Part shown: positions 1 through 12,989 of the stretch, piece by piece
Position numbering within the stretch: the first letter of the stretch is position 1
Layout: each line of letters starts with the position of its first letter
Source of the DNA: Mermis nigrescens
Lineage: Eukaryota; Nematoda; Enoplea; Mermithida; Mermithidae
DNA: 64,000 nucleotides
Direction of reading: 5' to 3'
Assembly (NCBI GenBank): GCA_036768485.1
Contig: JAVLUZ010000191.1
Location: 1,524,953-1,588,952 of the forward strand
The notes under the pieces: generated by a model
Databases searched by the model: none
Seen by the model: only the letters and a program-made list of their open reading frames with translations
What the model was told of the DNA's origin: nothing
Translations under genes and position numbers: made by a program

Positions 1-104
1 TTTTCTTTTATTTTGTAAACACCCCTCAATCGTTTAACTTTTTGTACAACAGCGCTCCCTGTGTGAGTACTTCACAGCGCGAAATTTTTACTATAACAAA
101 AAAA

Positions 105-907
<803 letters not shown>

Positions 908-915
908 GTCCTATC

Positions 916-993
916 CACACGTGGGCGTGGGGTAATGCATCTCCCAGAAACCAAAGCACCCCCTCCCAACAATGTTGGTGCTGCCCACCTATG
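916..993 (+). mobile_element. Family A hAT-type MITE, internally deleted copy
   Basis: It starts CACACGTGGGCGTG and ends GCTGCCCACCTATG, the two ends of family A, but only about 78 bp lie between them, so nearly all of the interior is missing. GTCCTATC on the left (908-915) and GTCCAATC on the right (995-1002) look like a target duplication of 8 bp with one mismatch, allowing one extra base at the right end. Confidence 0.65.
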
Positions 994-1109
994 AGTCCAA
1001 TCGCGATTAGTTGTAAAGATAGAGCCATTTTTTGTGAAATTTAAATCAGATAGTATCATGGTGAGAGAAATAAAAGTTTACGTTGCATTATCAGCAAGGA
1101 AGAATAATT

Positions 1110-1280
1110 GCTGGCCATTTTTTCAACGTTTCTCATCGAGCACTATTCATTGGCATCAAAATTGCGAAAAAAAAACAAAAAAAAAATTAAAAAATATAAT
1201 TCTGGGGGGAGTATTTTGGTTTTTTGGGTGAGGGGGTGATAAGTTTCTGGGAGGTGCATGCCCCCAAATACCAGATGCCT
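1110..1280 (-). mobile_element. Family A MITE fragment, reverse orientation
   Basis: The stretch contains the family A core in reverse: TTTCTCATCGAGCACTATT, the GGCATCAAAATTGCG block, and the C-rich section with AAATACC near 1270. Both inverted-repeat tips are degraded, so the limits are approximate. Confidence 0.6.
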
Positions 1281-1745
1281 AGGTTTGCTCACAACCAAAA
1301 ATTATTGTAAATTAATGATACTTTCTTTATCTCGCCAATTATTTTTTGACAATGGGGAGGCGCCCTTAAATCCGCCCATGCTTTTTTTACATCCTGTTAA
1401 GAGAAAATCGAGTTTTTTCCCGAAGATTTAAATTTAATTAGCTTATTGGTTATAGAGCGTGTACAAAAAGATAAAAAAAATGCACTCTGTTACGTCTACC
1501 TAAAATACACTCTATTTTGTTTTACCGATGAACAAATTTCAAAATATAGATCCAGCCGCAACATGTTTGGACCGCTTTTATCTTAACAAATCCAGCGTCG
1601 CGCCCTGGTTGAACGTAGTGGCTTTTTTATATTTAGGGCGAGCAGTATCATGGCACTTTGGCCTTTTTGTTCATCGCTATTATCGGTTTCGTTTTCCAAT
1701 TGCGTGATTTGCATTGCGCTCAGGATTTTACGATAAAGAATCAGT

Positions 1746-2054
1746 ATGTCACCGGTCAAGATGGGGCTAAGCTCGCATGCACGAATTATTACCAAGAAAA
1801 GGCCTGAAATGGACCGGGAGCTGGAAAAGGTCGTCGACATTGGAGTTGATCTGCAATTGTACGTGATCAAAATCGATTATACATTTAAAAGCCTGTTTTG
1901 AGGTACCTACTAATACTGTATTGATCCATTTTTATTGTCTTTTCAGGCGGTTGAATATGGGCCTTCGCGATCTAAGCAAGCTAGAGCCATCTCGCTTATA
2001 TTCATGTGTTTGGCATGCGTGTTTTATCTTCAAAGCGGGGAATTTTTGTGTTAA
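1746..2054 (+). CDS. Speculative two-exon small protein gene
   Basis: The region is less AT-rich than its surroundings. ATG at 1746 opens 39 codons to a possible donor after 1862 (TAC|GTGATC). A polypyrimidine tract and TTTCAG lead to 1947, where the same phase stays open for 35 codons to TAA at 2052-2054. AATAAA follows at 2058-2063. The predicted product is about 74 residues: a basic, coiled N-terminal half and a hydrophobic stretch (ISLIFMCLACVFYL) near the C-terminus. The evidence is ambiguous: exon 2 is also open in a second frame, the donor is weak, and the minus strand carries an open frame over 1583-1870 whose end vaguely recalls the N-terminus of Harbinger-derived proteins. No family was recognised. 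Confidence 0.25.
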
Positions 2055-2224
2055 ATCAATAAATGGGATGAGTATTGATATGTAAAGCATCTTAAATGCC
2101 CAGATATCAGACAGCACGGTGGTTCTAGTTGGGCAAAAAGATTTCTGATGGAAACAAACACCAGTACATAGTTGGTTTTAGAGAAAGAATTTACATCATT
2201 GCGGGATGGAATTTCAGTCTCTAC

Positions 2225-2455
2225 AACACCTGGGTGTAAGGGGTTTGCGGGTATGCACACCGCCCCCGAGAACCCAAAATATTTAAATTCCAATTTTTGA
2301 AAATTTTTTCGTTTTGTTGTAATTTTTCGATGCCAATAAATAGTGCTCGATCAGAAACGTCGAAATATAGTGTTTTTTAGCCAATATTTAAGGCCATTTT
2401 TTTACTTTTGAAAAATCTTGCATCACTACAGAATTTTCTTGCTGCCCTTGTGCTG
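2225..2455 (+). mobile_element. Family A hAT-type MITE, full length
   Basis: A 231 bp copy with degraded tips (AACACCTGGGTG and CTGCCCTTGTGCTG) but a perfect 8 bp target duplication GTCTCTAC at 2217-2224 and 2456-2463, which fits the hAT pattern nTnnnnAn. Interior landmarks are ATAGTGCTCGATCAGAAACG and TTGAAAAATCTTGCA. There is no coding capacity. Confidence 0.85.
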
Positions 2456-2463
2456 GTCTCTAC

Positions 2464-4797
2464 GTCCTTCGTGAAGGTTATAGCCGCTCAGCCAGTTACT
2501 TGACAAATAAAAAAATGCTCCGAATGAACAAAAAAATGAATATACTTGGGATTACGGATTATTAAGGATGGAGCAGGGGACTAGGAAAACTCTTCCTATA
2601 TATTTACCTAAAATCGCCATATCTTTTAAAATCTGACTTTCTCCAGGCAACGCAAAACATCGAAGTTTATTCTGCGGCCTGCAGATTGAAATAAACTATT
2701 GAATTAAAAAACGATTGAAAAAAGTATCAAATTAGCTACAGTAGCTATGGGAAAATAGATGGAGTAAACTAGTAGCGACTTTGTAAGCCGATTAAATCAA
2801 ATAGCAAACACCGATGCATTCAAGACGATCAAAGTATTGTTGGTTGCATAAGCTTACGCAGAAAAGACTAGAGATACGAGTATAGTGTGGAGTACAGTAG
2901 CACAATATACGCGGCTTTAGTTGGATTTCTCGACTCTTCCCTATGAAGTTTCGCTAATTTATGCGATAAAAATACGAAAATTTATCAATTGACACGGAGC
3001 GCCTGAAAATTTGGTTTTTTTACCGTTTTCAAGTAAAATTTTTGGTCTTTCACCAGGATAATATGAAAAATTGTTCTACCGCGCCTTTCGTTTTTCTTAA
3101 ACTGGCGGAAAAGTACCCGAATTTTTTAAAATCTGAGGTAGGGTTAATAATCCTCAACATCCCTATGCCAATGAGTGCCTCAACTCCAGCTTTTGTAGGG
3201 CAGACATCTACAGCGCGTGAATTCTGGGGTATGAAATTCTAAAGTGCTACTTTCCATTAAAAAATGGTAGACACGCGTCAAAACCAAAATTTTTTAGGCG
3301 TTTTTGACGATGCTCAATGTTGTGAACGTACAAACATGAGGAACTATTTCAAAGAAAAATAAAAAAAGTCGAATAGAAGTTGTACAAAATATAGTCAAAA
3401 CATTAATATATGGCGGCGAAAAATGTGACATTTTATGAATAAAAAGATAGCTGGAAACGATTAAAGCATTGTGCACCTGTTCTACAAATTTTCAGGCAAA
3501 TCGCAAATTCTGGGGAATGAAACTTTCCCAGGCGAAATCATGTACGGCGAACGAGGATTTCCGTTAAATTTATTTCACAATATTTAACTGAGAAACTGTA
3601 CAAATTTTGATTAATAAATCGGCGCTAAACGCCAGAAAACTTTGACAAATTCAAGATTCTTTAATAAGGTCAAGACTTTCATAATAGAATAGAAAATGAA
3701 GTAGAAAATTTGAATTCCTGCGCTTGCGCAAGAAAATTTTAGTTAATTAGCTCCAAATTGTGCTATAAGCCTGTCTGGACCCTCCCTAAAATGGATAAAT
3801 GTGAAAATTTCTAAGGGGGAATAATGGCAAAATGAGGACAAAATTGGTACCAATTTAGAATACATGAAATTGACTGGAAACCATGGAATAACGTTTGAGC
3901 GCTGTTTTTTAGTATGCAGCTAGATCAGTTTTTGAGGATGTTTTGGTCCAAAAGCAGAAGTTTTGATCCTTCCAAAATCGGCCCTGCTTTGAACCTATGA
4001 TGCTATTAGTAGACTTCGACAATTAAAATTCTATTCTTCTTGGAAACTCTTGTCAAAAATAGAACTTTTTAGGCCGGGAGGGGGGCGGAATGGGCCTACC
4101 TTTCTAGCGCCTTCTTTGAGCTCGAGGGGTTCATGACTATCAATAAATTATCAAATCTTTTCCTCTATACATAACTTTCCTTCTAGCCCACCGCACAAGA
4201 AACGAATTTTGTGCCTGCTCACTAATCGTATAAAATTGATTCTAGTGCACAAGATTTAGTGAAATAAACTAGAAAAACACGAGCATTAAATTTTTAGACG
4301 TAAATTTCAAAAATATTTCATTCATTTAAAAGCTTTCAAAATTTACGAGATTAAGTCTCAAAATCATTTGAATTCCATTCACTTTTTGACAAATAACAGA
4401 ATTTCGGAATATTTGGATCAGAATCAAGGGAGCTCAACGGTCAAGAATACAGGTGGCAAAGAAGAATTAAGAAAACAAATAACTTAATGGTCATCTTTCC
4501 TACCTGCCTACCTAATGTTTTGTAATTTCCCAGTCTGTTTCGCACAAGTTTGCGCATAAATTTTAAAAACGATGTTCGACAACAAATTGACAGATTGCGA
4601 TTATACCATTGATTTGATATATAATTATCATAATCCGTCGGCTTACTTTTGAATAACTTCTTAAAATATATGCCCAATCTTATGTGAAACAGACTATTAG
4701 CCAACCTTAATGATGAGCTGAGCTCACCTAATATTACGCATTTGTCAATACAGACAGGTGTTTACTTCACTCATACTACGCTGCGCTAATTGTATGC
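2464..4797. other. AT-rich stretch without recognisable genes
   Basis: Frames are short and show no family resemblance. A minus-strand frame of 87 codons at 4441-4704 lacks recognisable domains. I see no clear repeat ends. Confidence 0.45.
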
Positions 4798-4805
4798 AAG
4801 TACAC

Positions 4806-5041
4806 CATAGGTGGGCGGCTCCGAAGTTCTGGGGGTGCAAGTTTCTTTCAAAGGTCAGAAGATGGCCTTAAAATGGTATTATGGCAAACAAAGACCATTT
4901 TTCGACGTTTCTCATCGAGCAATATCCATTGGCATCAAAAAATTGCGAAAAAGAACAAACAAATTTCAAAAATCGAATTTTGGGGGGTATTTTGGTTTCT
5001 GGGGGTGCATTCTCTCCAAATCCCCTTCCCGACGCCTAATG
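4806..5041 (-). mobile_element. Family A hAT-type MITE, reverse orientation
   Basis: A 236 bp copy running from CATAGGTGGGCGGC to GACGCCTAATG. The flanks AAGTACAC (4798-4805) and AAGTAAAC (5042-5049) match at 7 of 8 positions and are read as the target duplication. The interior shows the AAGATGGCCTTAAAATGG and CATCGAGCAATATCCATTGG blocks shared by all copies. Confidence 0.85.
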
Positions 5042-5049
5042 AAGTAAAC

Positions 5050-5776
5050 ACGGATAACGTAGGTGTAAACAAACCTCAACGGACTATATGTATTAGGAGC
5101 CCGGCTCGGTAAACATATGTATGTACATACATACTTACATTACTTGTCTCCATATGATAATACAACATGTGGAAAAATACCTACTGCATCATACGTACAA
5201 AATAAGTAAGTAAGATAAAGAGCAAAAAAAGGAAAAAGTGCTACGACTTAATACTAAAATTATACCAAAATTATATCAAAAATATTTTCACATTTCCCAG
5301 AGTTTTAATATGATAAGAATACGATATACCAAAACTCACAGAATTAAAATATGATATTGATAGTACAGCAAGTGCCTACCAAAATCATACTAAAATGTAT
5401 TTTTGGTATATCAAAATAATACTACACCGCAGTAGCCAACAAGCCAACAGTCATAAAGGACTTGATCGATTATCAGATCGTTGCCGACCATACGCAGATC
5501 ATGTTTATAGTCTGTTCAATTTATCCGAGACCTTTTTTAGTACCTAACTGTTTTCGGAGGTTACAGTAACCCCTCTTTCTTATTTACTGTAGGTCGCTAG
5601 ATCTGACTATAGCTAAGTAGTAAATAAGGCTTTTTCAAAAGCATTTTGCGGCATAATTTATTCTTGTCATTCAGCAGATCATATTAACTTATAGATGAAA
5701 ATCGCGCAATCAACTTACATATCCTTAAAATTGACACTTTAAACACAAAAGACTAAGATGTTAAGAAAGGTCGCGA
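5050..5776. other. AT-rich stretch, nothing recognised
   Basis: Short AT-rich repeats such as CAAAATTATA and CCAAAACTCAC occur, but there is no gene or element end that I can support. Confidence 0.45.
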
Positions 5777-5970
5777 ACTCCCACATAGCTCAGTGGTAAA
5801 ACCTCTGCTGGTAGTCGAAGCAACCCGGGTTCGATTCCAGCCGATAGCTGTTTCTTGAGTGCACTTACTGTAGTATGTCCCAGCACCGAGAAGTCACGCA
5901 TCCTAGAATTACCAAGGTCTAGATCGAAAATCTAGTCACTGGGGAGATAAGAAAAATTAATAAAAATACA
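5777..5970 (+). repeat. tRNA-derived SINE
   Basis: The head has an A box (TAGCTCAGTGGT, 5786-5797) and a B box (GGTTCGATTCC, 5828-5838) at tRNA spacing, the internal RNA polymerase III promoter. The acceptor arms do not pair and the T stem is mismatched, so it is not a functional tRNA. A tRNA-unrelated body of about 100 bp follows and ends in an A-rich tail (GAAAAATTAATAAAAATA), the layout of a tRNA-derived SINE. No clear target duplication was found. Confidence 0.7.
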
Positions 5971-6885
5971 TATTTCTGGTAGCCAAGAGCATGAGAATTT
6001 CAAAAATGTCATTAAGTTTGCACAAAACTGGAAACCAATTGATAAAAACGTATTTAAACATTCAAAAATGTGTAAGAAATTCGATCTGCGACACGCATAA
6101 CACAAGTTATAAAATCATGAAATCAAGCTTTCATAATAAAATATAGGTCAATACGTTTTCTTTTTGCTCAATAAAACATGTGTTGCAGTAAAAAAGAGGG
6201 TACTGAGAAGCTTGCAACATTAGAATTCATGGCCTTACAGTAAACTGCAAAAAACAGGCAACTAGATCACGGATCTAGAGCTCGGTAGAAGTAGGGTTGA
6301 GTGCCCAAATTAAATTTATATGGGCGGATTAGTGCATTGAAAATGGAAGAAATCCAGCCACTCTCCTCACTGAGCTGATCCATCGAATCACAGTAATTCG
6401 TCTTGTTTCGAATACTGTAGCCCTTGAAAAATTGACTAGATAGCTCTGGAATAAATGAAAGAGATTATACATTCGGCATTCATGGTAACTACCATAACAC
6501 CGTGTAATCTAGATACTCGTATCAAGCAAATCATTATTAAGGTTAAGCGAAGTCTGTACAGCTTCTTCTTTTAGAGTATCCAATGAATGTGAATTATATT
6601 TTGAAGGATTAAATTTATTATTACGATTTAAATGTTTAGGCATATTGATATAAAATATGTTTGAAGTTATAGCGCGAATGTTTCACTATATAAATATTAT
6701 ATTGTCAGTGAATGCGACTGAATTTGCATATAATTATTGCTTAATTATTTATTCGTGAAATTTCTTTTGGTTTCAATTGTATATTCAGCTTGAATTTCGC
6801 CTCAGACATTTGTAGAAAGTAAGTACAAACTGTATATTAGCATTAATGTTACTTCTGCTTTTATTATAATGCACAATAATTGTAT
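5971..6885. other. Non-coding stretch, nothing recognised
   Basis: No open frame above 60 codons and no repeat ends seen. Confidence 0.45.
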
Positions 6886-6893
6886 ATTATAAC

Positions 6894-7156
6894 CACACCT
6901 GGGCGTGGGGGGGGTTTGGGGTATGCACCCCCCCAAAAACCAAAATACCCCAGAAATCAAAATACCCCCCAGAATTCAATTTTTGAAAATTTTTTTCGTT
7001 TTTTTCACGCAATTTTTTGATGCCAATGGATAGTGCTTGATGAGAAACGTCGAAAAATGGTGTTTTTATCGCCATACCACCATTTTTAAGGCCATTTTTC
7101 GACCTTCAAAAAAATCTTGCACCCCCCCCCCAGAATTTTCTTGCTGCCCACGTATG
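6894..7156 (+). mobile_element. Family A hAT-type MITE, best preserved copy
   Basis: The copy is 263 bp, from CACACCTGGGCGTGG to GCTGCCCACGTATG, with inverted ends that pair over about 12 positions. The 8 bp target duplication ATTATAAC is perfect (6886-6893 and 7157-7164) and fits nTnnnnAn. Runs of G near the left end and C near the right end give complementary subterminal tracts. It is non-coding and can serve as the reference copy of the family. Confidence 0.92.
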
Positions 7157-7499
7157 ATTATAACCTTGGTTTAGCTCAAAAATGGAACCAAATCAGAATG
7201 CATGCGATGAACATTAACTCAATAAGAATTGTGTGTATCAATTACCATTGCAAGATATGCTGAGAAATAGGAAGCATTTAGCACATAGTTATGCACATAA
7301 AACAAATATGCACACAACACGAGCAATAACAAATTTGATACAAAGAGCGAAAAAATCAAAGGAATTGTAGAAAGTATGGCGGACGCGGAATGTTAAAAGA
7401 GGTCAAAAGGATAAAGTTTAGTCAAAACAACATGTATAAAATACGCGGAGACCTCATGCAAAAGATATCGAGACTTGAAGTAAGCAAAGTGACCTTCTT

Positions 7500-8000
7500 C
7501 GCTCATGCGTCACACTGACTGAGCGATTTTCGCTCAGTCGTTGCCCATTTTTTGAGGAATTGCGTCTCAAAAACTCTAAATCATTCTTAATTGCAACAAC
7601 TTTTGTTTCTTATTTTAATTAATCCCGCTCCTAATTTTCAGCTGTGCTCTACGGCCAGTCCGGCTGCTTGGCGAGAACCCGTACCCGTCACATTCGACTC
7701 ACCATTAATTGTAAAGAATTTGTTTCAACAATAAATAATTAAATCATAAATATTGTCGTTTCAAGGACTACTGCTATCTAAGGGGGTCGGTCATGACATA
7801 TTCCGTGGCAGCGGTGGGACGGTCACATATCTTGTGTGAGTCTGTAGCAGCTATTACTGATCGTTGACGATCAAAGCTAAGGAGGGAGGTGTCACGTAAA
7901 AACACTATGCACTACTACAGTAATCCATTGACACCTGATGCGCACGTTAGAACAACAGGAATTCAACGCATATATTAAAAGGACTTAAGATCTGAAGGGA
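7500..8000 (+). repeat. Possible LTR and leader remnant of a retroelement
   Basis: The part up to about 7800 is LTR-like: an inverted CTGAGCGATTTTCGCTCAG hairpin at 7519-7537, an AATAAA at about 7730, and then TGGCAGCGGTGGGAC at 7806-7820, which resembles a retroelement primer-binding site (TGG plus tRNA complement). No gag or pol follows before other repeats begin, so only a fragment or solo-LTR-like piece is present. Boundaries are guesses. Confidence 0.25.
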
Positions 8001-8326
8001 ACCGGTCCGAGCTTTGCTAGTAAAACTGCTAAGTGGGGAGTCAGCGCTGATAAATGCTCCTAGGTGTTCAACCTAGCAGTACCATTTTATTAATGCGATT
8101 GCGCGCGATAATATATACAGTGACACAATCCGCGAGACAGCTCAGTCCGAGCTGGTGACTATTAAGAATCTACAGTCAGTGTGGTGAGTGGCTTAGGATT
8201 ATTGATCTATGGACTGTTGAACCTTGATTAGACAGACGGCACAAGACACGAGGAGTATATTCCTAAATTAATATTATTATGGGGCTTGACAGACGTAAAT
8301 ACATATGCGGAGTGAACCTTGTTATC

Positions 8327-8382
8327 CACGCCCAGCTGTATGTAGATGCGAATGATCTGCAACAGTGGTACTAAGATATCGA
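8327..8382 (+). repeat. Duplicated flank of a family A copy
   Basis: CCACGCCCAGCTGT followed by GATGCGAATGATCTGC and a short tail recurs with a few differences at 8661-8712, on the other side of the family A copy at 8417-8675. The repeated piece includes the tip of a family A element plus non-element sequence. Confidence 0.6.
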
Positions 8383-8416
8383 CCACTACCGGGCGTGACA
8401 ATATGGACGATGCGAA

Positions 8417-8675
8417 TATACGTTGGCAGCACCAAAATTCTGGGGGGTGCAAGATTTTTTAAAGGTCAAAAAATGGCCTTAAAAATGGTGGTATGGTTAA
8501 AAAACACAATTTTTCAACGTTTCTCATCTAGCACTAACCATTGGAATCAAAAAATTGCGGAAAAAACAAAAAACTATAGAAATTGAATTCTGGTGGGGAT
8601 TCGATTTCTGGGGGAGTATTTTGCTTTCTGAAGGGGTGTATACCCTCCTAACCCCCCCTTCCACGCCCAGCTGTG
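8417..8675 (-). mobile_element. Family A hAT-type MITE, reverse orientation
   Basis: A 259 bp copy from TATACGTTGGCAGCACC to CCACGCCCAGCTGTG. The flanks GATGCGAA (8409-8416) and GATGCAAA (8676-8683) match at 7 of 8. The conserved interior blocks are present in reverse. Confidence 0.85.
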
Positions 8676-8683
8676 GATGCAAA

Positions 8684-10070
8684 TAATCTGCGACAGCGGT
8701 AATAAGATATATTAAAGATGCGCGCTTAAGCATTATATTCTTTTAAGCGGGTAAATACAAAATTGCCGCAGCATGAGCTAAAGTTAAATGCACCCTTTGC
8801 CGCAAAAAAGAAGTGCGCTCAAGACAAAGTACTACATTTAACGAGCCTCTGGCCAAAATGCCAGACACAGCGCAGTACAAAACCGGAATCAACTAAGAAA
8901 AATCGCTCAGCTCGTGATGCGTTGACGCCATAGTGCGTGCTCCAGCCTTCACTGCTGACGCCAAGGGGCTCAGACTTCGGTGCTGATGCCCTCAATGTGT
9001 AGCTCAGCCTTCGGTGCTGATGCCATGAGCGGTGCTCTGATGCCCTGAATTTCGGTCTAAGGGTCAGTATGTTTAACGTCGTTGTCATAGATTTGAGCAA
9101 CGTCAAACCTCTTTCGTTTTTAACGTCTATCAAGCTGTATGTTGATTATTTTGAATCTTACTTTGAATATTATTCTGTACTTTTTTGTAACATCATGTAC
9201 ATACTGTAACTTGTGAGTAAAAGTTGAAGCGTTAAGCTATCTATCCATCGCATAGGAGGAATCACTCAACTTCCAGGCCCCTTAGATTAAGTCGTATATC
9301 AATAGATAAGAGGAAAGCGTTGCATTTTGAATCTGACATCATCACGTTGAACTATGCAACGGCTCAGAATTTTGACTTACAGAGTAGTCGACCATTCGTT
9401 GAGATTTGTTTAAAAATAGTAGAGAAGCCTCTAAGAATAGCCTAAAAAAGGCAAATTTTTGTAAAATAAAAATTAAAAAATTTAAAAAATATTCAAAAAC
9501 CTTTCTCAAACAGGTCTTAACCTCTCGAAGAATTGATGAGGAGGCGCCTGGTTTATAGCACGGGCATCTCCAGGCGAGCAATAACGAAAATAAACTTGCA
9601 AAGATCACAATACCTGCACTCGCAAATATGAGTAAAGCATACAAAGTAACTCAAAAATTAGTTTGCGTCTGCTGATTTGTATTATCGATTATAAAAGCAT
9701 AAAAAATATACCGTCTTATGCATTTTTCGGCTCAAAAGTATGAATTTATTCATTTTCCCAAATACATTCTTTAATGTCCGAAAAAAGTTCTAAAATTTTT
9801 AATTAATTCTATATCCTAGACAAATAAATTCATGGGAACTGAAAAAATGATTTCGATAGAAACGTCAAAGAAACACGTACCGACTATACTGTTAGACGAT
9901 TTCTATGATTTCAAGCGCCATTTATATTTAGCCAACTTTTATGTCTTTATTTAAGAGCATGTTGTTAAGCTGACCGAAATTTTTTTCTATATTCACTTGA
10001 GAAGAGGATCAAAATTTATCTCAGGTGCAATCAATATGGATATCATATTATCCAGATTGCACCCCTCCCT
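8684..10070. other. Non-coding stretch with a short repeated motif
   Basis: At about 8945-9050 the motif TTCGGTGCTGATGCC and variants recur several times, a short degenerate tandem array. A minus-strand frame of 104 codons (8819-9133) lies over this array and is explained by it. Nothing else was recognised. Confidence 0.4.
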
Positions 10071-10074
10071 GGCA

Positions 10075-10470
10075 CGCTCTTTTTTGTATCCGGCAAAGAG
10101 TTTTCCCAATGTACAAAGACAATTCAAGACCGTCTTTGTACATGCACAAAGATTTCTGGAAAGACAAAAAGAATGTAAAAAGGTGCAGAACTCCCTTAAA
10201 TTTTTGGCGCTTTGCGCCCCAATGAGTAATTGTATGTCTTTATAATGGCAAAATTTGCATTTAGAATGAAAAATGTCACATTTTTAGGCGCTTCGCGTCT
10301 TTATGAGACATTAATTAGTAATTTTTGGCATCATAAACCCAGAAATTAACTAAAATACAACACTAAAGGTCGGAAAACCCCGTTTTACCATAATAAAATC
10401 GTTACTGTACCATATTATAGTGCACAAAAATTTGCATATAAAACATGTATTAAGACTTTAACACCGCCTG
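10075..10470 (+). mobile_element. Family B hAT-type MITE, truncated at the right
   Basis: It begins with CTCTTTTTTGTATCCGGCAAAG, then the GTACAAAGAC and TTTGTACATGCACAAAGA blocks, the GGCGCTTTGCGCC and GGCGCTTCGCGTC hairpin-like modules, and CAGAAATTAACTAAAATACA. The right inverted repeat (ACAAAAAACACTG) is missing, so no target duplication can be given. Confidence 0.7.
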
Positions 10471-12439
10471 GTCAGAAACTTCAATTTTTACCCCTTTCTG
10501 ATAACCTAAGCCTGTGCCTCTATACATTAACATCCGAAAAAGTCAAGAACATAACTGCACAAGCCATTCTGTGGGCGCAAAACAGCGTTTTCCGATGCAT
10601 AAAGCCATCTGCGAAAAACAATTGATCCAATTAGCCCTGGTGTAATAATATCATGCATATGGCGCTAAAATCTCATTAGATAACATTTAACGCCTATGCG
10701 TTAAGAGCAGGCAAATTTATAAAATTTAGGTGGGCGACAGCAAAGGGCAGCCAATATCTCCATGCGCAGTAGGCACACCTAGCGAATGTTACGATGATTG
10801 GACAATTACGAGTAAACGAAAATTTGGCAAAAAACTTTTAATCTTTGCCAAAAAATCGGGAAGCTTTCTGTGCTTAAGAAATATCCGAGGTACAATCTTA
10901 GCTGCGCCAAAAATTACGGTTTTATTTCAAAGAGCATGGCTTTCAGGCGCCAAAAATGTTAGGTAAGTAGGCATGTACATACATATACGTACCATGCACA
11001 ATGCATTGAGGTACATAAGCCGATACATTACGAAGAATTCGTTGCATCGTCAGTGGCGTCGTACTTCATTCTATATATTGCCTACCATCCTATCATTCAT
11101 ACATGTAAGAAGAGGTGGAAATTCCCATAACTGAAGTCGTAAATATAAAAATATAAATATAATTAAACATAAATTGTTATTCCCCTCTCCCCGATCTTTT
11201 GCAAAAACTTGCGACTTCTAGCCACTTTAGGTACATTCTTTCAATTTTTGAATAATAATTGAAGTTCGTGCACTCCCCAATGATGGTCGGCGAAACCCCA
11301 CTTAACACTTTGGGCTGTTGAATGCCCGCTACTCTACATGGGCAGTGGGCCAAATTCTAGCAATCAGAGGCACACATGGAAAAAAACGCTAAATTATCTA
11401 ATTCTACGGATCTATCAGTTTAGAGATACATTGGCTTTTGGGGGTTCAAACTTTTATCCTTTTACGTATACGTGTGATGCCCACTCTATCCCAATGTCTA
11501 AATACATTTTTTCTCGCTTTTAAGCACGTTATTGTGGCCCTGACCTTTTAAAGTAAACCCGAACACTTTAAGGTGTGACTCCGGTACCTAAATACTTCAA
11601 GCTACCTAGACGGAGACAGATTACGTACCAACGGGGCTTACCTAAGTACCTAGGCTACCTTAGCGCTGGTCTTGTTGCTAGAGCGAGACGCCGGATTCAA
11701 CCAAGAGACCCTCAAGACTTACGTCCTTGATCTCCTTGGTCCTTGCTGGCCGGCTTTTGGCGGGGAATATCGGCAGCTACGCCCTATGTCCCTAACACTT
11801 AGTTACATACGTAACCCCGGAATTATACACGCAAGGTCAGTTGACCTTTCCCAACTAAAACCCCGGAAAAAGCTCAAGTTGTTTTTTTCACTTATTTTCG
11901 CAGGAGTATATCAATCCTGAAGTGTTTTGGTTCCTAAGCGCACTCTGAGCAATAAAAACAACAACAACGAGCTCTAGACCGGTCAGCCATCTTACATACA
12001 AATTATTTAATAATTTTTATGATTTTTAGATCGGAAACGATTGATGGAATTTTCGATGAAAGGAAAATATTCTAAAGAGTCACCTGAATATTTAAAACTC
12101 CAAATAAAATGTCAGGTTGTCTCACGTAGTCGTACTACGTGCGATATAAATTATCTCTATGTAATATTGCCAAGTTCAATTACACTAAGAGAAATAAAAC
12201 AAAAATCGTATTATCGCTAAAACCATATCGCCGCGCTGTACAAGGCGAAAGAAAAGACGAAGAATAATAATGACTACTCGAATATTCTAGAGACGAGTGT
12301 GTACCAACAAAATTGATGTCATAAGCATGAAGATTATTAGCTAAAATTAAAATACGCGTAATTTTTAAATTATCCAATTAGATTAAAATCGAGAGGCGTG
12401 CTCAAGATGATATCGATTTTTTTCCGATCTCAACACAGG
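10471..12439. other. No firm gene; slightly GC-richer block at 11.65-11.93 kb
   Basis: Frames are short. The block 11650-11930 is visibly less AT-rich and has an open plus frame of 82 codons (11672-11920) without recognisable motifs; it precedes an AATAAAAACAACAACAAC tail near 11951, so it could be a retroelement 3' end. This is only a suggestion. Confidence 0.3.
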
Positions 12440-12640
12440 CTTAACAGAATAGCGGTCACGTCGCCTTTGTTTTCAATGTGAAAGTGTATATAAGGATAGG
12501 AATGAATCTGCAGGCTTAGCTCACGTAGCACTCCTCGGAAGGAGCTTACGTCACTCGACTAAGTAGACCAATAAATGCGATGTATAGGCGGATCGCCTCT
12601 CTCTTAGGGACGATCTCCCGGTCCGGAAACGAACGTTTGT
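12440..12640 (+). repeat. Possible LTR remnant
   Basis: TATATAAGG at 12487-12495 lies about 80 bp before AATAAA at 12570-12575, the promoter and polyadenylation spacing of a compact LTR, in a locally GC-richer context. No partner LTR or internal coding region is present, and the limits are arbitrary. Confidence 0.22.
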
Positions 12641-12989
12641 GACTCTCAGGCTTGTAGCTGTGAGGGGAATGGGAGGCCCGGACCCTCCAAAATTCAGAAA
12701 CAACCGGGAAAATAGGACTTTTTACACATTATTTTGTGCCATTTTTGGCTTGGACCCCCAGAATTGGTGTTGCCCCCTCCCCAAAATAGGAGGGCATGCT
12801 ACGTGCCTGGTAACTTTTCGACTACAACGCCGATTTCGATGCGGCCAACGCTAACTTCGCTTATATAGTGCCGTTCTCGAAACGGTCGAAAATGGCCAGC
12901 TTTTAAAGATGAGCTGGATGTAGCTACACTAGCTACAATATTAAGCTACACCTTCTTTACATGCTGTGACAGTTATTACCATACGTGGG

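Noticed and set aside
5777..5850. A tRNA gene with A and B boxes
   Set aside because: The acceptor stem does not pair and the T stem is mismatched; an unrelated body and A-rich tail follow, so it is a SINE.
6887..7075. Frame with [15 protein letters not shown], repeated at 4811-5112, 49769-50239 and 54088-54464
   Set aside because: The similar peptides come from family A MITE copies; they are the same non-coding repeat translated in several places.
8819..9133. Minus-strand frame of 104 codons
   Set aside because: It overlies a short degenerate tandem array and has no recognisable domain or splice context.
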